From positions 248,001-312,000 of the forward strand of contig JAKEKT010000004.1 of assembly GCA_021495925.1 (NCBI GenBank): DNA of 64,000 bases, read 5' to 3'. The translations under genes and the position numbers were made by a program. Positions 33,200 through 44,600 of this stretch are shown here, one piece after another. Within the stretch, counting starts at the first letter, position 1. Each line of letters opens with the position of its first letter. The notes beneath the pieces are model-generated. The model worked only from the letters and a program-made list of their open reading frames with translations. It did no database searches and had not been told where the DNA came from. Source of the DNA: Diplodia intermedia (lineage: Eukaryota > Ascomycota > Dothideomycetes > Botryosphaeriales > Botryosphaeriaceae).

Positions 33200-35505
33200 C
33201 TACTTCGCCCTGCCCATTGGACCCCAATTCGCCCTCGGGTTCATCTGGTACCGCACCACCTTCTTATTCTCCTTGTCCTTGCCCAACTCCTCGTCGAACA
33301 CGACTTCCAGCTCATGTAACTTCTCCAAGCCGTCGTTGGGTGCCCACTGCTTCTCGATCTTCGCATCGCTCACCTGAATCTCAGCCTCATCGGCACCTCC
33401 GCTTTCCTGTTCCGCACCCTCTCCCTCCTTCTCAGTCTTCCTCTCTCCATGTTCCTCGCTCTTCTCTTCCTCCTTCTTTTGATTCGCCATCTCCACGTCT
33501 TCAACCACCCTCCTCTTCTCCCACACGCCCCGACCGGGCGTGTTGACCCTGAACTTCTCATCCTTGACCGGGCTCCGCTGGCGCACCCATTCCCTCATCA
33601 CCTCCCAGACAACCTCCCATGGCGCATCCGTCTTGACCGTGCCCGGCTTGCAATGGCTCCTCGTGGTCCGGTAGCCCAGCCTCCTCATCGCGCCCTTGAA
33701 CGCAGCATCGGGCAGCGCCTGGCAGTGCATGATGCGGGAAAGCTGAGACACACTGAAGAAGAAGGGGTGGTGGTCGACGATGGCCGGGTCCATCTTGGGG
33801 ATCTCGTCTTGGCCTGGGGTGGAGGGCTCGGCCGAGTTCGAGGTGCAGGCGTAGGGAGAAGGGGTCTCGAAAAGGAGTTCTTCGTGAGCGGTGCGGAGCA
33901 TGCCTTCGATGCGGTCCATGGTTTGGTACGTGTCCTTGTCGACGGCTGGGAGGTAGCTGAGGATCTTTTCGATGAAGGCGGGATTATGGAGGGGGCCGCC
34001 CCACATAGGTCCAGATAGCTGGAAGCTGTTAATATCAAGAGAGTTTTGCGTTGGGATAATCTATGGAGGTTGGGTCTTACATGAGTCTTGAAGCCGCAGT
34101 GAGGGCAGTGCGGTGGTGCTGAAGGGCCCTGCGCAAAGCTGTACTTGAAGTATTCCGCGCCCTTCTTGCCGACCTGGACATGATTTCTGGCCAGGAATTG
34201 CTTCGTCCATGCGCCGCAGCCCGAATCACAGTTGTACACCAACATTTGCTTACCAGCGAGGAACTTGACATCCGCAGGACTTTTCCGTACTCTGACAAAA
34301 ACACGTGCGTAGTAGTCGATGGACAAGCTGAGGAGCGGCTCAATGCTTATGCCGTACTTGGCTGCTGTCGTGGCAATGGCGTGCAGGATCAACCGCAGGC
34401 CACCTTCGTGAGAATGATACCCCTTCATGGGGAGCCCGCCGTATTGACTGTAGGCTTTCTCGGGGTAGCTGTTTGAGTTGAAGACTCCGGCGTCGGTGCA
34501 GGTCACACACAGGAGGCCGCCATCAGCGACTGCTTGTATTGCGCCGTCGAGGAAGGGCACGGCTGTACCGTAAGGATCCAGATCAATCACATCGTACTTG
34601 TGTCCCGGGCCGCCGATGCCCTCTTGACCGACAAACTGGTACATGTGTGCCACCGCATTGCCAGTGACTGGCGTGATCTTGTGCTCCAGCCTGTTGTGCT
34701 TGATGTTGAGCTTCATTGCATCCACGGCGGAGGGAGAGAGATCGTTGCCGGTGACGGAGGTTGCGAAAGGGATTTCGTGGGCGTAACGAAGAGCGCGAAG
34801 GCCGGTGGCAGAGAGCGCATCGAGAATGCGGAACTTTGGCCCTTTGGAGGCACCATTGGTCTGAGGGTTCTGCTGTGTTTCGCCTGAGGTTTGATCTGGC
34901 TGCTCCTCCACAGCTTCCTCAGCGGGCGCACCCTCAGCCTTCTCTGCTATACCGGTCTCAGCCTCATGATTGACCTTCGCTCTCTTGTTGTCATTACCCT
35001 CGGCAGCGCCCTCGTCCTTAGAGCGAGCCTTCCTTTTCCGCTCACTCTTCCTCTTTTCCCTCAACCGCTCCTGGTTGTATTTCCGTGCCTTGGAGGCAAT
35101 TGCATCCTCGCCGTAGGCCCGAATGGCAAGTACACTGAGGTCGCGGTTGAACTGCTGGATCGGATTGTAGAAGACAGACTGCTTCTGCTCATCATCGTCG
35201 CTCTTGCCCAGTTTCTTGGGGTCGACGGGGGTGGCGGTGTTTGGCGGGATGAGAATATGGGCCAAACCCTCCTTCGCAGTATCGTATTCCTTGCCATCGT
35301 GGAGGACGTGCTGGCCAGCGCGGGGCGGATCGGCGAGCGAAGCGGGCGCAGCGGTCGTGGTAGAGGATTCGGCCATGGCGGAGTTTGAGGAGTGAAACTG
35401 TCTGGCGAAAAGGCTAGTGGGGAAGCGCCAGGCAGGAACCGCAGCAGCACGGGGGAAGCGCGAAAGCTGGCGGAGGGGGGGTTGGCTGAAGAGGAGCCGC
35501 ATCAA
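33200..35505 (-). CDS. TRM1: tRNA (guanine-26-N2)-dimethyltransferase
   Basis: Exons 35505-34081 and 34018-33200 give 747 residues (63-nt intron, GTAAGA...CCAG). The enzyme uses S-adenosylmethionine to dimethylate G26 of many tRNAs. Features: class I AdoMet fold with LDALSATGLRALRYAHEI (about residue 227), GNDLSPSAVDAMKLNIKHN and the catalytic VIDLDPYGTAVPFLDGAI (about 303). CTDAGVFNSNSYPEKAYSQY and a Zn-binding pair (CDSGCGAW about 425, CPHCGF about 467) follow, then LSGPMWGGPLHNPAFIEKIL formed directly after the splice. A lysine/glutamate-rich insertion (about 150-220) and a charged C-terminal extension make it longer than the roughly 570-residue yeast enzyme. Residues 1-43 are Arg-rich and unacidic (a mitochondrial presequence). 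A second in-frame ATG at 35376 (MAESSTTTAAPA) could start a cytosolic/nuclear form, as known for yeast TRM1. Confidence 0.95.
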
Positions 35506-35988
35506 GGATCAACAGAGCTTCGCGGGGACTGGAGTGACGCATTTCGGGCTCAGAAAATATTGGCCTGCGCCGGGGCATCCTCGGGATTCGTGTGCACGGG
35601 CCAGCGCTTGTTGTTTAGCGGCAGACCCTTCGCGTCTCCCGCGGGTTGAGTCGCGTCTCCCGTCCCACCTTATCACCACCACATCTGCTCACAGGCCTGA
35701 TGGGTGTCATCTAGCCGACCGAACCATCCCAAGCTCGCTGATTGGTGCTGGTGCCTGGCAAATACTGATTTCTCGCTTCGCGTTGTATTTTTAGGCCCAC
35801 TCCCCTGCATCAGGATCCGGCCGGCTTGGTCTAGCTCTCGGTAGGCGTCGTTGCCGCCTAGGCTAGCCATCATCCAAGCACTCGCCTGCCAGCAACTTAA
35901 ATACAGCGTTTCGTGGTTGTCTCCCGTCCCTGTCAAGCTGCTCGTGACCCTCGTTCCAGTTCCAACCCAACTCCTTCCTTGAGCCACC
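35506..35988. other. Divergent promoter region
   Basis: It lies between the TRM1 start (minus) and the next plus-strand gene, and so serves both promoters. No other feature was recognised. Confidence 0.5.
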
Positions 35989-37288
35989 ATGGGCAAGCCA
36001 GCCCCCGCCCCTGCTTATCGCGATGACCCGGACGCTGTGTCAATGCACACAACCCGCGGCGACTACGAGTACGACGATGTTCCCCAGGTTGCCGACCAGC
36101 CGCCGACCTACACCGACAGTGTGAGCGGCGAGGGTTCGGTGGCTGCTGCTCCCGACGCCTTCCCGACGCCCGGGAGCAACATCCCCAATGTCGCAGATGA
36201 CTACGCCGTCATTGAGCGCAACGGCCGCGCCTATGCGTTTGGCAAGCCCATTAACCAGCACGCCGTCACCATCCGCATGGACGAGCGCCTCACCGACCCC
36301 GACAACTTGTACAAGTACATCACCGACTATCTGCGCTTGCTGCCGCCGCGGCCCGTGGTGCAGATCCACGGCTACCACACCCAGACGGTGCGTCGGGGCG
36401 ACAAGCGCGAGAAGAAGCAGGTTGTCGACTTCGATATCTTGCTCACCCTGCAGCACTTCCTCGGCAAGCCGCTTGATCCCACCTGGTGGGAGGCCCGCAC
36501 CGTTGAGAACGGCGAGCCCGCCTTGCGTGGCGGCTTCCGCAAGACGCGCGTCAAGGGCTACCAGCGCGAGCTCGAGGTCGGCGAGACAAAGCCGGACCTG
36601 TACGAGTGGTGCAAGGAGTACTGTGCCTCTCCGGCCAAGCTGAAGATGCAAGTTCCCAGCTCCAACCCCTCCCAATGCACGAAAGCCCGCCCTTCTAACC
36701 CTAACCAGCTTCCGTGTCAAACGTACCATCTCGGGTCTCGACGAGGCCCTTATTCGCCAACGCATCGAAGCTCTTATCCGCTCGACGAACTACCGCGGGC
36801 ACATTCTGATCTCGTTCCCGCTCGAGGACCGCGCCGTCGATATCTACTCGCCCCACGCCATCAACCGCTGGCGCACCACGACCTGGATCCGCTGGATCTT
36901 CTATCTCACCTTCCTCTGGCTCTTCACCTGGCCGCTGCTGCATTTCCTCACCCGCCGCTGGTCCGTCTACACCGTCAACTGGGCCTTCTCCCTCGGCGCT
37001 GGGCCCAACGACCCGCAAGGCCGCAAGCGCTACGCTACTCTCAGCGAGGAGCAGTGGTTCGCCAAGCATCGTCGCGTGATCAGAAGGCTGGTCATGGACG
37101 GCCATCAGGGTGATGCGAGCCAGTTCGATTTGGAGGATGAGCTGGAGGATGGTAGGAACGCGAGGTTTGAGTCGAGCAACGCGCACGTGAACCAGGCGGT
37201 TGGGCTTGTACAGGCGGGCCTGGCGGGATGGAATGCGGTGCAGAGGGGCTTGGGCGGCGATCCGGAAGGGTGGGGCGGTGATTGCTGA
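35989..37288 (+). CDS. Conserved-looking one-TM protein with PPxY motif, function unknown
   Basis: Exons 35989-36647 and 36709-37288 (412 residues) are joined across a 61-nt GC-AG intron (GCAAGT...CCAG). This is the only pairing found that keeps the frame, giving SPAKLKIFRVKRTISGLDEA. The N-terminal 60 residues are disordered and hold PPTY, a potential WW-domain (Rsp5/NEDD4 ligase) binding site. A globular part follows with NLYKYITDYLRLLPPRPVVQ and LRGGFRKTRVKGYQRELEVG, then YRGHILISFPLEDRAVDIYS. One hydrophobic segment (about 280-305, WIRWIFYLTFLWLFTWPLL) is probably membrane-spanning, followed by a charged tail. I do not recognise the family. Reading straight through the intron yields a 374-residue frame with an unrelated C-terminus, which I reject. 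Confidence 0.8.
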
Positions 37289-38466
37289 AGTGCGGTAGAT
37301 CAGGTACATACAGAAGCTACGTCCCGTACAAATGGCACCATACAACATCCATTGCTTGTTTGTCTGCTCGTGTCTTTGTCGCGGACATGCACTCCAGCTC
37401 ATTGGAGGGCAAGGTATCCGCTGGCGAAAGCGCCGTATGGCGCAACAGCAAAATGCCCTTCGCGACAATTGATCTGCAAGGTTGTGATTGGGCGAAGGCT
37501 ATACCCCATGTTTGCCGTATTGGACGGCCGTGGTACATCACTCAGGGGGAGTGATGGAATGCCGTGGACCAAGGAGTGCATTACGAACTCCGACAGGTTC
37601 ATGCAGAGCCAGCGGAGTGGGTATAAGGGGCTCCTCGACGCTGGCAGACGGCGACCGGGGTAGTCCCGAAAGGGCAAGGAACAGGAACGACGGGAAAATG
37701 AACGGAGAACGGAGAGCAGATCGACACGTGACGAATGCTGTGTCCCGGTAACTGAGGCAGCCGACGATCGGAGGCGCGGGGCAGCCCTACGCACAGTATG
37801 CGGCCCGTCGCGGCGGGAACCACGTCATCGCCGGAACGCGCAGGCAACGACGTGATGGCCGAGGCAGGCGAGCATGATGTTGGAGTCTGGGGCGAAGCGG
37901 CTCAAACAGGGCGACTAGGCTTGGCTCCCGAGCCGCGGGAAGCCGCCAACCGATCCTTGCCCTCGCCCTACAATGAAACTTATTCGCGACCTTGATTTGC
38001 GCGACCGTTCTTCTCTCACCCGCAACCTTCACCACCGCCGTCCCCCACCACTCCGGATTCGGGCCCGGCTTCGCCAAGAGACCTTCGCATCACGCTCGCC
38101 AGCCTCGCTTTTGTGCTTAATGGGATCATCCTGCGACACTTCGACCGATTTCCTCGTTTCGCGCAACACCGCGACTACTCTCCTCCACGCCCCTCCCGCT
38201 GCTGCTGCCCCCGGACTCTCCAAGACCGAGGCGAGTTTCGCTTCGCTGCTTTGGCTACAGGCGTTAGGTCCGCCTTGAACGGCGGACGGTAATCACGGGG
38301 AGGTGAAGTGAGGGTAGGTAGGCGCGCGTGCGAGTGAGCCCGTTTGGTTTCGCAGCTGACACCCTAGCTCGCGTAGCGTGTCCGGAGCTGTCTTTCCTGT
38401 ATGGCAGCTTGAAGCCTTCCTCCCTCTTGTACAAACCGCATAACACATTCTCAACCTACCGCGACC
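37289..38466. other. 1.2-kb region upstream of the kinase gene
   Basis: No gene is supported. It carries the 3' UTR of the preceding gene and the promoter/5' leader of the kinase. Frames seen on both strands are short and compositionally biased. Confidence 0.45.
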
Positions 38467-40317
38467 ATGGTCTTCGCCTTCGACGAGCACGACCAGCACC
38501 TCCCGCAGGGGACGGGCGCTCACCAGCCGCTCAGCCCGACCCACGATGTCGCGCCAGCCGCCATAGACGGCGTCCTGAACGGCAACACCCCTGCTGTCAC
38601 AGTCGCGGGGCCCGACGACGAGCGCAATGCTGAGCCAGCCCTTCGCCTCGCGCGCGACATCGGCCGCTCCCCGCCGATGAAAGTCATGTCGCAATCACCC
38701 CACCGCCAGCCGAACACTGGGATGCATGCGCAGGCGCTCGGCGGCGAGAAGCTCAACTTTGAGAAAGCCAAGAGCAATGCCGCACGGAAGAAGAAGAAGA
38801 AGAAGCGCGCGAACAAGGTCACTCCGGCCCCGACCGCTGTGCACACCATTCGCGGATTTCAGACGCCCGTCACCTCGGAGTGTGAGGAGACTGATATCTC
38901 AGCTTCAAGCACGCCAATGCTTGGACCTGTCAGGTCGCGCGACCTGCCCAGTGTCACCAGCAGCCCTGCGCTCCGCCCATCTTCTTCCAGCGGCGGCATC
39001 AGCTCAATGAAGGCGCAACTGGAGAAGCTCAACCCCGGCTCACCCATTCCCAAGTCGGTCTCAAACCTGGTTGCCTCGAGCAACGTCAGCGTAATCTCCG
39101 ACCTTTCGAGCAACAGCGACAAGACGGAGCTTGAAACCTACCAGGTCGAGCTTGACGAGGATTTCGCCAGCGTTGAAGCGCGGGAGAGCGCGTTCGAAGA
39201 AGCCTCGGGCAACCGCTTGGATTCTCTGACCCGCAAGATGACTGCCGATGACTTCGAGCCTCTACGCTGTCTCGGCAAGGGTTCCTATGGCACGGTACTT
39301 CTCGTCAAGCACAAGGCCAGTGGGCGCCTCTTTGCGCAGAAGCAGCTGCGCAAGGCACACCTCACCGTCCACAAGAAGCTGGTCGAACAGACGAAGACGG
39401 AGCGCGCGATTCTGGAGAACGTCAACCGCCACCCCTTTGTGGTCAAGCTCTACTATGCTTTCCAGGACCACGAGAAGCTCTACCTCATTCTCGAGTATGC
39501 CCAGGGTGGAGAGTTGTTCCACCACTTAGCCATGGAGCGCATGTTCACCGAAGAGGTTGCCGCATTCTACATGGCCGAGATGGTGCTCGCCTTGGAGCAT
39601 CTTCACCGCAGCGTCGGCGTCGTCTACCGAGACCTCAAGCCGGAGAACTGCCTCCTAGACTCTGAGGGCCACCTGCTCCTCACCGACTTCGGTCTCTCCA
39701 AGGTTGCTGTTGACGAGAACGACACATGCAACTCGATGCTCGGTACGGCCGAGTATATGGCTCCGGAAGTTATCCAAGGTCGCGAGTACAGCTTCGCGGT
39801 CGACTGGTGGTCGCTCGGCGCGCTCGGCTACGACCTGCTCACCGGCTCGCCGCCCTTTATCGCCAACAACAACGCCAAAGTGCAGGAGAAGATCCTCAAG
39901 CAAAAGCTGCCGCTGCCCTACTTCCTCTCGCCCGATGCCAAGGATCTGCTCACCCGCCTCCTGCGCAAGGAACCTACCAAGCGCCTCGGCGGCAACATGC
40001 CCAAGGACCTGCAGACCATCAAGGCCCACCGCTTCTTTCGCCGCATCGACTGGAAGAAACTGGCGACGCGCGAGCTTGAGCCCCCGATCCAGCCGCTCAT
40101 TACCGACCCCGAACTCGCCGAGAACTTTTCGCCCGAGTTCACGGATTTGTCGCTCAGTCCGGTCATGTCGGCGCGTAAGAGTATGGCGATGATGAGTGGT
40201 AGCCTGGACTTGGACGGTGGTGCGGGAGGCGCGGGTCACGCCGAGGCGGAGCTTTTCGGTGGATTCAGCTTCGTGGCCAGCTCGAGTTTGTTGGAGTGTG
40301 GCGATTGGGGTTTTTGA
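38467..40317 (+). CDS. S6K-like AGC serine/threonine kinase (psk1-type)
   Basis: Single exon, 616 residues. The first 255 or so residues are disordered and Ser/Pro-rich with a poly-Lys run (KKKKKKRANK). The kinase domain (about 261-530) shows LGKGSYGTVLLVKH (Gly loop), ATP lysine in FAQKQLRK (about 292), VVYRDLKPENCLLD (catalytic loop with the AGC-type YRD, about 387-389), LTDFGLSK (about 406) and SMLGTAEYMAPEVIQG, whose Ser occupies the PDK1 activation-loop position. After the domain come a turn-motif-like FTDLSLSPV and, near the C-terminus, ELFGGFSFVASSSLL, matching the S6K hydrophobic motif F-x-G-F-[ST]-[FY]. That combination points to an S6K/Psk1-type TORC1 effector acting on ribosomal and translation targets. 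The upstream regulator is inferred from family knowledge. Confidence 0.9.
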   Translation: MVFAFDEHDQHLPQGTGAHQPLSPTHDVAPAAIDGVLNGNTPAVTVAGPDDERNAEPALRLARDIGRSPPMKVMSQSPHRQPNTGMHAQALGGEKLNFEKAKSNAARKKKKKKRANKVTPAPTAVHTIRGFQTPVTSECEETDISASSTPMLGPVRSRDLPSVTSSPALRPSSSSGGISSMKAQLEKLNPGSPIPKSVSNLVASSNVSVISDLSSNSDKTELETYQVELDEDFASVEARESAFEEASGNRLDSLTRKMTADDFEPLRCLGKGSYGTVLLVKHKASGRLFAQKQLRKAHLTVHKKLVEQTKTERAILENVNRHPFVVKLYYAFQDHEKLYLILEYAQGGELFHHLAMERMFTEEVAAFYMAEMVLALEHLHRSVGVVYRDLKPENCLLDSEGHLLLTDFGLSKVAVDENDTCNSMLGTAEYMAPEVIQGREYSFAVDWWSLGALGYDLLTGSPPFIANNNAKVQEKILKQKLPLPYFLSPDAKDLLTRLLRKEPTKRLGGNMPKDLQTIKAHRFFRRIDWKKLATRELEPPIQPLITDPELAENFSPEFTDLSLSPVMSARKSMAMMSGSLDLDGGAGGAGHAEAELFGGFSFVASSSLLECGDWGF

Positions 40318-41121
40318 CTAGTTAGAAGGGTCTTCCGGATAGATGCTGGGGGTTCTTGGATGATGGTGTATGCAGCGGCCTCGACGACGGAGTATGGCAT
40401 TCTTTCAACAAGCATGCTCCATGGTGTTACCCTTTCGGTCTCTAGATATTCTTCAGCTGCTCTGCGTTTCCAAAATCCACGGGTAACCTTACTTGCTGCT
40501 CTAGGTTTAGATGTGCAATGGCATCATACTACTGGAATCGACCGCGCAGTGTGAGTATGTTCTTCCATGTACAGCTCCTTCGCGCAGCCGATGGCTAGCG
40601 TGGATCTGTTTTTTGCTCATGTCATGGGTAGTTGAAGCCATCGTCCGGACGAGAATGTCGAATTAAAAATTCTACATACACGTTCGGACGATGGCTTTAA
40701 CTACCTACGTATTATTTTTTTTTTTCTCTAAGAACGAGCTAAGGCATAGTTACGCCATGTTCTACTATTCTTCGCGCTAGCCATCGGCTGCGAGAGGGGG
40801 CTGTAACAGAAGCCCCAACAACACATTCTAGTGATTTCAGCCCGTTACACGAGGCGTATGGGCACAGCCATCCCCTAACCTGGGCCCTGTTAAGCAGCAA
40901 TGTCAATGGTATCTGAATAAGTAATAGTTCCGTTATTAACTACCCTTTATCTGTTTCCCCCCCCACTGTACCCAAGCCGGCTCACGTGTCTAAAGCGGAC
41001 CCTCCACTGAGATCACGTCTCACATCCTAAAAGCGAGTTGGTATCGTGAAGCAAAACGTAAAGTATCCAAAGCAAAGACGAAGAAGTTGACCCCTCATAC
41101 TTCGTTCCTCGACACAATCCA
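40318..41121. other. Convergent intergenic region with a foldback element
   Basis: It lies between the 3' ends of the kinase gene (plus) and the ATG11-side genes (minus). It holds the hairpin at 40627-40705. Otherwise it is AT-richer and non-coding. Confidence 0.5.
40627..40705. repeat. Foldback hairpin element A (79 bp)
   Basis: Two 38-bp arms, GGTAGTTGAAGCCATCGTCC... and its inverse, match at 33 of 38 positions and flank a 3-nt A-rich turn (GAATT-AAA-AATTC). Two of the five mismatches are G/A. It has the same layout and shared core (GTTGAA...CCGGACG...AATG) as the hairpin at 22633-22703. Confidence 0.8.
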
Positions 41122-41575
41122 TCACTCCTTCGCCTTTCCCCTCTCATAACTGATGTCCAACTGCCACAGCGAATCAAAGAATCCTGGCTTCCTCGAATGC
41201 TGCGGCTTCGATGGACCAGCAGACGCACCACCGTCCCTGGCAGCTGAGGCAGAAGAAGAAGAGCCGGCGATGGTGGCATCACCACCACCGCCCCTCGCCG
41301 CAGCCGCAGCCGCGAGAGCCGAGGCCGCCTTACTGGCCGACGACGCCGGTCTGTATGCAACGACGCTCTCGCTGCTTTGACCTTCCGGTGGAGGGCTGAA
41401 GGCGGTAGGGGAAGATAGCGACGCCCTCGCGACGTGATGGTGATGGTTATTGTTCAGGAAAGCCTGTATAACGGGCGATCGAAGAAGCAAGTGTCAGCAG
41501 GAAAAGAAGTGTAGGTGCAAAAACAAAAGCACGCAGGGGGCGAGGAAACAGAAGATGGTGGGTGAAATATACCAT
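41122..41575 (-). CDS. Small ORF just downstream of ATG11, uncertain model
   Basis: The exon 41463-41122 encodes 113 residues: AFLNNNHHHHVARASLSSPT, a Ser/Ala-rich middle, and a structured-looking end (KPGFFDSLWQLDISYERGKA). A plausible model starts at the ATG at 41575-41573, followed at once by a 109-nt intron (GTATAT...ACAG), so that the intron separates the start codon from the rest. The gene would begin only 28 bp after the ATG11 stop, on the same strand. Alternatives are an alternative 3' exon of ATG11, for which I found no in-frame donor, or an unspliced frame from 41490. The Trp/Tyr-containing C-terminus argues against pure chance. Confidence 0.35.
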
Positions 41576-41603
41576 TTCTGCTTTTTTCCTCTTTCCCCAA
41601 TCT

Positions 41604-44600
41604 CTATTGCTGGACGGGTGCTCTGACCTCTTCGGCCGCCGATCCTCCGACCGTCTCACCACCATTCTGCTGGTCTAGTCCAGAGGGCCCTGCTGCAGCC
41701 CTGCCATTGTTGTTGCTGTTTCTGCTGCTGTCGACGGTCACGCTGCGCTTGCTTCCCGCGCTGCTGCGGCGGCTATCCAGGCTCTTGTTCAGCGTCTTGC
41801 TCGCGTCGTTGCCGATCAGGCTCTTCTTCATGCGGATACTGCCTCTCGCGTCCACCTTGGTGCTGTCGACCGTGCTCTTGCCGAGGCCGGGCGTGAGTGG
41901 CGCGCCGACCTTCTCCTCCGCGGCCTCGACCAAGTGCCAGCGCAGACCGTCGGACAGCTCGAACGGATTGTCGTCCTCGTACGAGATGCCGCTACGTTCG
42001 CTGGTGATGGAGCGGCCGTCACTGCCGCGGGTGCCGTCCATCGACTTTGAAAGATCGACGACACGTTCCTCGACCTTAGTGATGCGTGCGACCAGCCACT
42101 CTTTGCTGTGCAGGCGGTGCGACTCTTGCTCGCGAAGGAAGTAATGTGGTGCACCGACATTGAATGCTGCCCAGGGACGAGTGGCTTGGTTGCGGGTGGG
42201 AAGGAAGAGAGCGAGGTCTCCTTCCTTGAAACCGCGGATGGCAATCTTCTCGTGCGCTTCACTCTGGTACCTGTGCGATTTGTCACGGTAAGTGCGAGCT
42301 TCACGCTGCCACTTGCGCGCAGTATGCTCCATATCCCTCATACGCTTCGTGATGGCTTCGCTGAAAGTGTCGATGTCGAAGCGCTTGACGGTAAGCATAA
42401 ACTCTGTGAACCTGACTTCTTCAGCACCGGGATTTTCCTGCTCTGTCCATTTCAGGGCTTCCAGGATTTGAGAGCTCTGAAGTGGCTTCTGCGAGGATGG
42501 CGGAGACGACACGCTGCGGTTCATTGCCACAGAGGCATCTGCAGGAAGAACGGAACTCTGCCCCGCGACTTTCGAAGCACGCTGGATCACCATCTGATTG
42601 TCTTGGTGCGTGATGGCGAATCCGAGCGTTTCCAAGAGCCTGTGCAACCGATCGTTGTTTGCAAGCAGCCTCTCAGAGATATCCCTGGCCCGCTTCGCCT
42701 GTTGTTCAGATCTGGATTCGCCGTTGGTCGAGTTGGCTTGGAGCGCGTTGTACTTGTCGTGTAATTCCGCCAGAGACTTTTCGAGCGTTGTGACATGAGC
42801 CTTTGCTCCTGCGAGTTCTGTGGAGAGGCGCTCGACTTTAGCTTCCTCTTCCGTTACGCGTTGACGCAGGGCATCAGCACCCGTCTCTCCCTCGGCGAAC
42901 TTCATTCGTAGCCCTTCTAGATGGCCCCGCTCATCCTTCAGCTCGTCAGACAAAGACTTGACCCTGGCACTCTCAGCCGCGAGCTCTTCGCTCTTCTGTG
43001 CAATGTCCGCTTCATGGGTCCTGACTTGAGCCTCCAGCTCGTTCCGCTGCTTCGCTGCTGCGATGGTCAGAGCTTCGTTCTCCGACTTGGCCTTCTCCAC
43101 AGCTTCAGCAAGTTCACGAGCGTAGTCCTTGGATCTCTGTGCAAGCTTCTCGAGCTCCGAAGCCAACAGGGCGCTGTTCTCAGGAAGGGCCTCGTCCTTT
43201 GCCAGCGAGGAGAAAGCGGTCTGTAAGGTCATCTTCCGCTCAGACTGAGCAGCCTCAACCTCCTGGATGGCGTGTTCGGCAGCTTCGGCCCGGTCCTTCT
43301 CTCGTTGAATTTCTTCCTCAGCATCCCTGCGAACCTGGTCAAGCTCGGTCTCAAGCGCTTGTCTTCTCTCGTCATAGCCCGCCCTTTCATTGTCACGGCT
43401 GCCTAGGTTCCTGTCAAGCTCTTCCTCGAGTTCTTCATTCCTGTAGCGAAGCTTTCTGATTTCGTCTTCAAGGGATCGGCGTTCATCGGACCAATCCTTC
43501 TGCATTGATTCCATGTTCTCCATGAGGTCCTTGTTAGTGGACCTACGTTCCTCAACGTGTTTTTGAAGGTCATCGACAGCATTAGCGCGTGCTGAGTGCT
43601 CCTTCTCAAGGTTGGTCTTTGCCTCCTTCTCCGCCCTGAGCTCGTTTTCAAGCTGCACTATCCGCTGGGCCAAGGCTCGTTCCTCGGCACTTTTGTTGGA
43701 AGAATACCTTCGGGACGTGACGGACGAGTTGTCCTGCAGCCGTGGGGAAGCGACGGGCGGGTATTGCTCGGTAGGGGTATCGGGAAACTGGGAGGACGGC
43801 GGGGCAACCCCGCTTCCGATGGACAAACGGCTGATGGTACTCTGACGGTGAAGCAGATCCTCAAGCTTCCGAACCCTACTCTTGGAACTCTTCAACTCTT
43901 CATCGAGCTTGGACATGGACTCTTTGAGGACTCGTGTCTCGTCTTCTCCACGTAGGAGAAGTGAACCCTTGCCCAGCCCGTCATGCACGCTTCCTGTCTT
44001 GAAGCCCTTGGCATGCTTAATCTGTTGTCGAGTTGGGCGATCGATATCCTTGAATGCCTGAGCCAGTAGGTCCATGCTACCCTCCAGTCCACCGATGCTG
44101 TTCAGAAGATTCAAATAATCCTGGAAGTCCTGGCGGGTCACTGGAGGCCATCCGACATCCTGGCCAGTGACGTTGATGTCGATCCCAACAGCATTATCGT
44201 GAGCGGCATCCAGGTTAATGACGTCGCCGTTGCTTTTCAGCCATCTCTTTCTTCTTTTCTCTTCTTCCTCCCGATAGCCGGCTATCTCCTCTGCCAAAGA
44301 GGAAGAATCTCTCTTCAACTTCTCCGCCCACTCATGCCTCCGCACAGCTTCCACCAGAAGAACACCATAGATATACGGCATCTTGGAAATGACCGATAGG
44401 GCCTCAAGTGCGTCTTGGCTCTCCGGGGCAATCTCGATCGAGGCGATTGAAGCATTAGCACCCGCGAGAGTGGATTCTATACCAGCGATCGTCTGGAGGT
44501 GCTCGAGAGCGAGCCGAACTGCCGAGTTCTTCCGCTGCACAGAGTGCTTGAGCAGATCACTCATCTCTGCGCTGTAATCCGTTAGGGACGGGAGATAATT

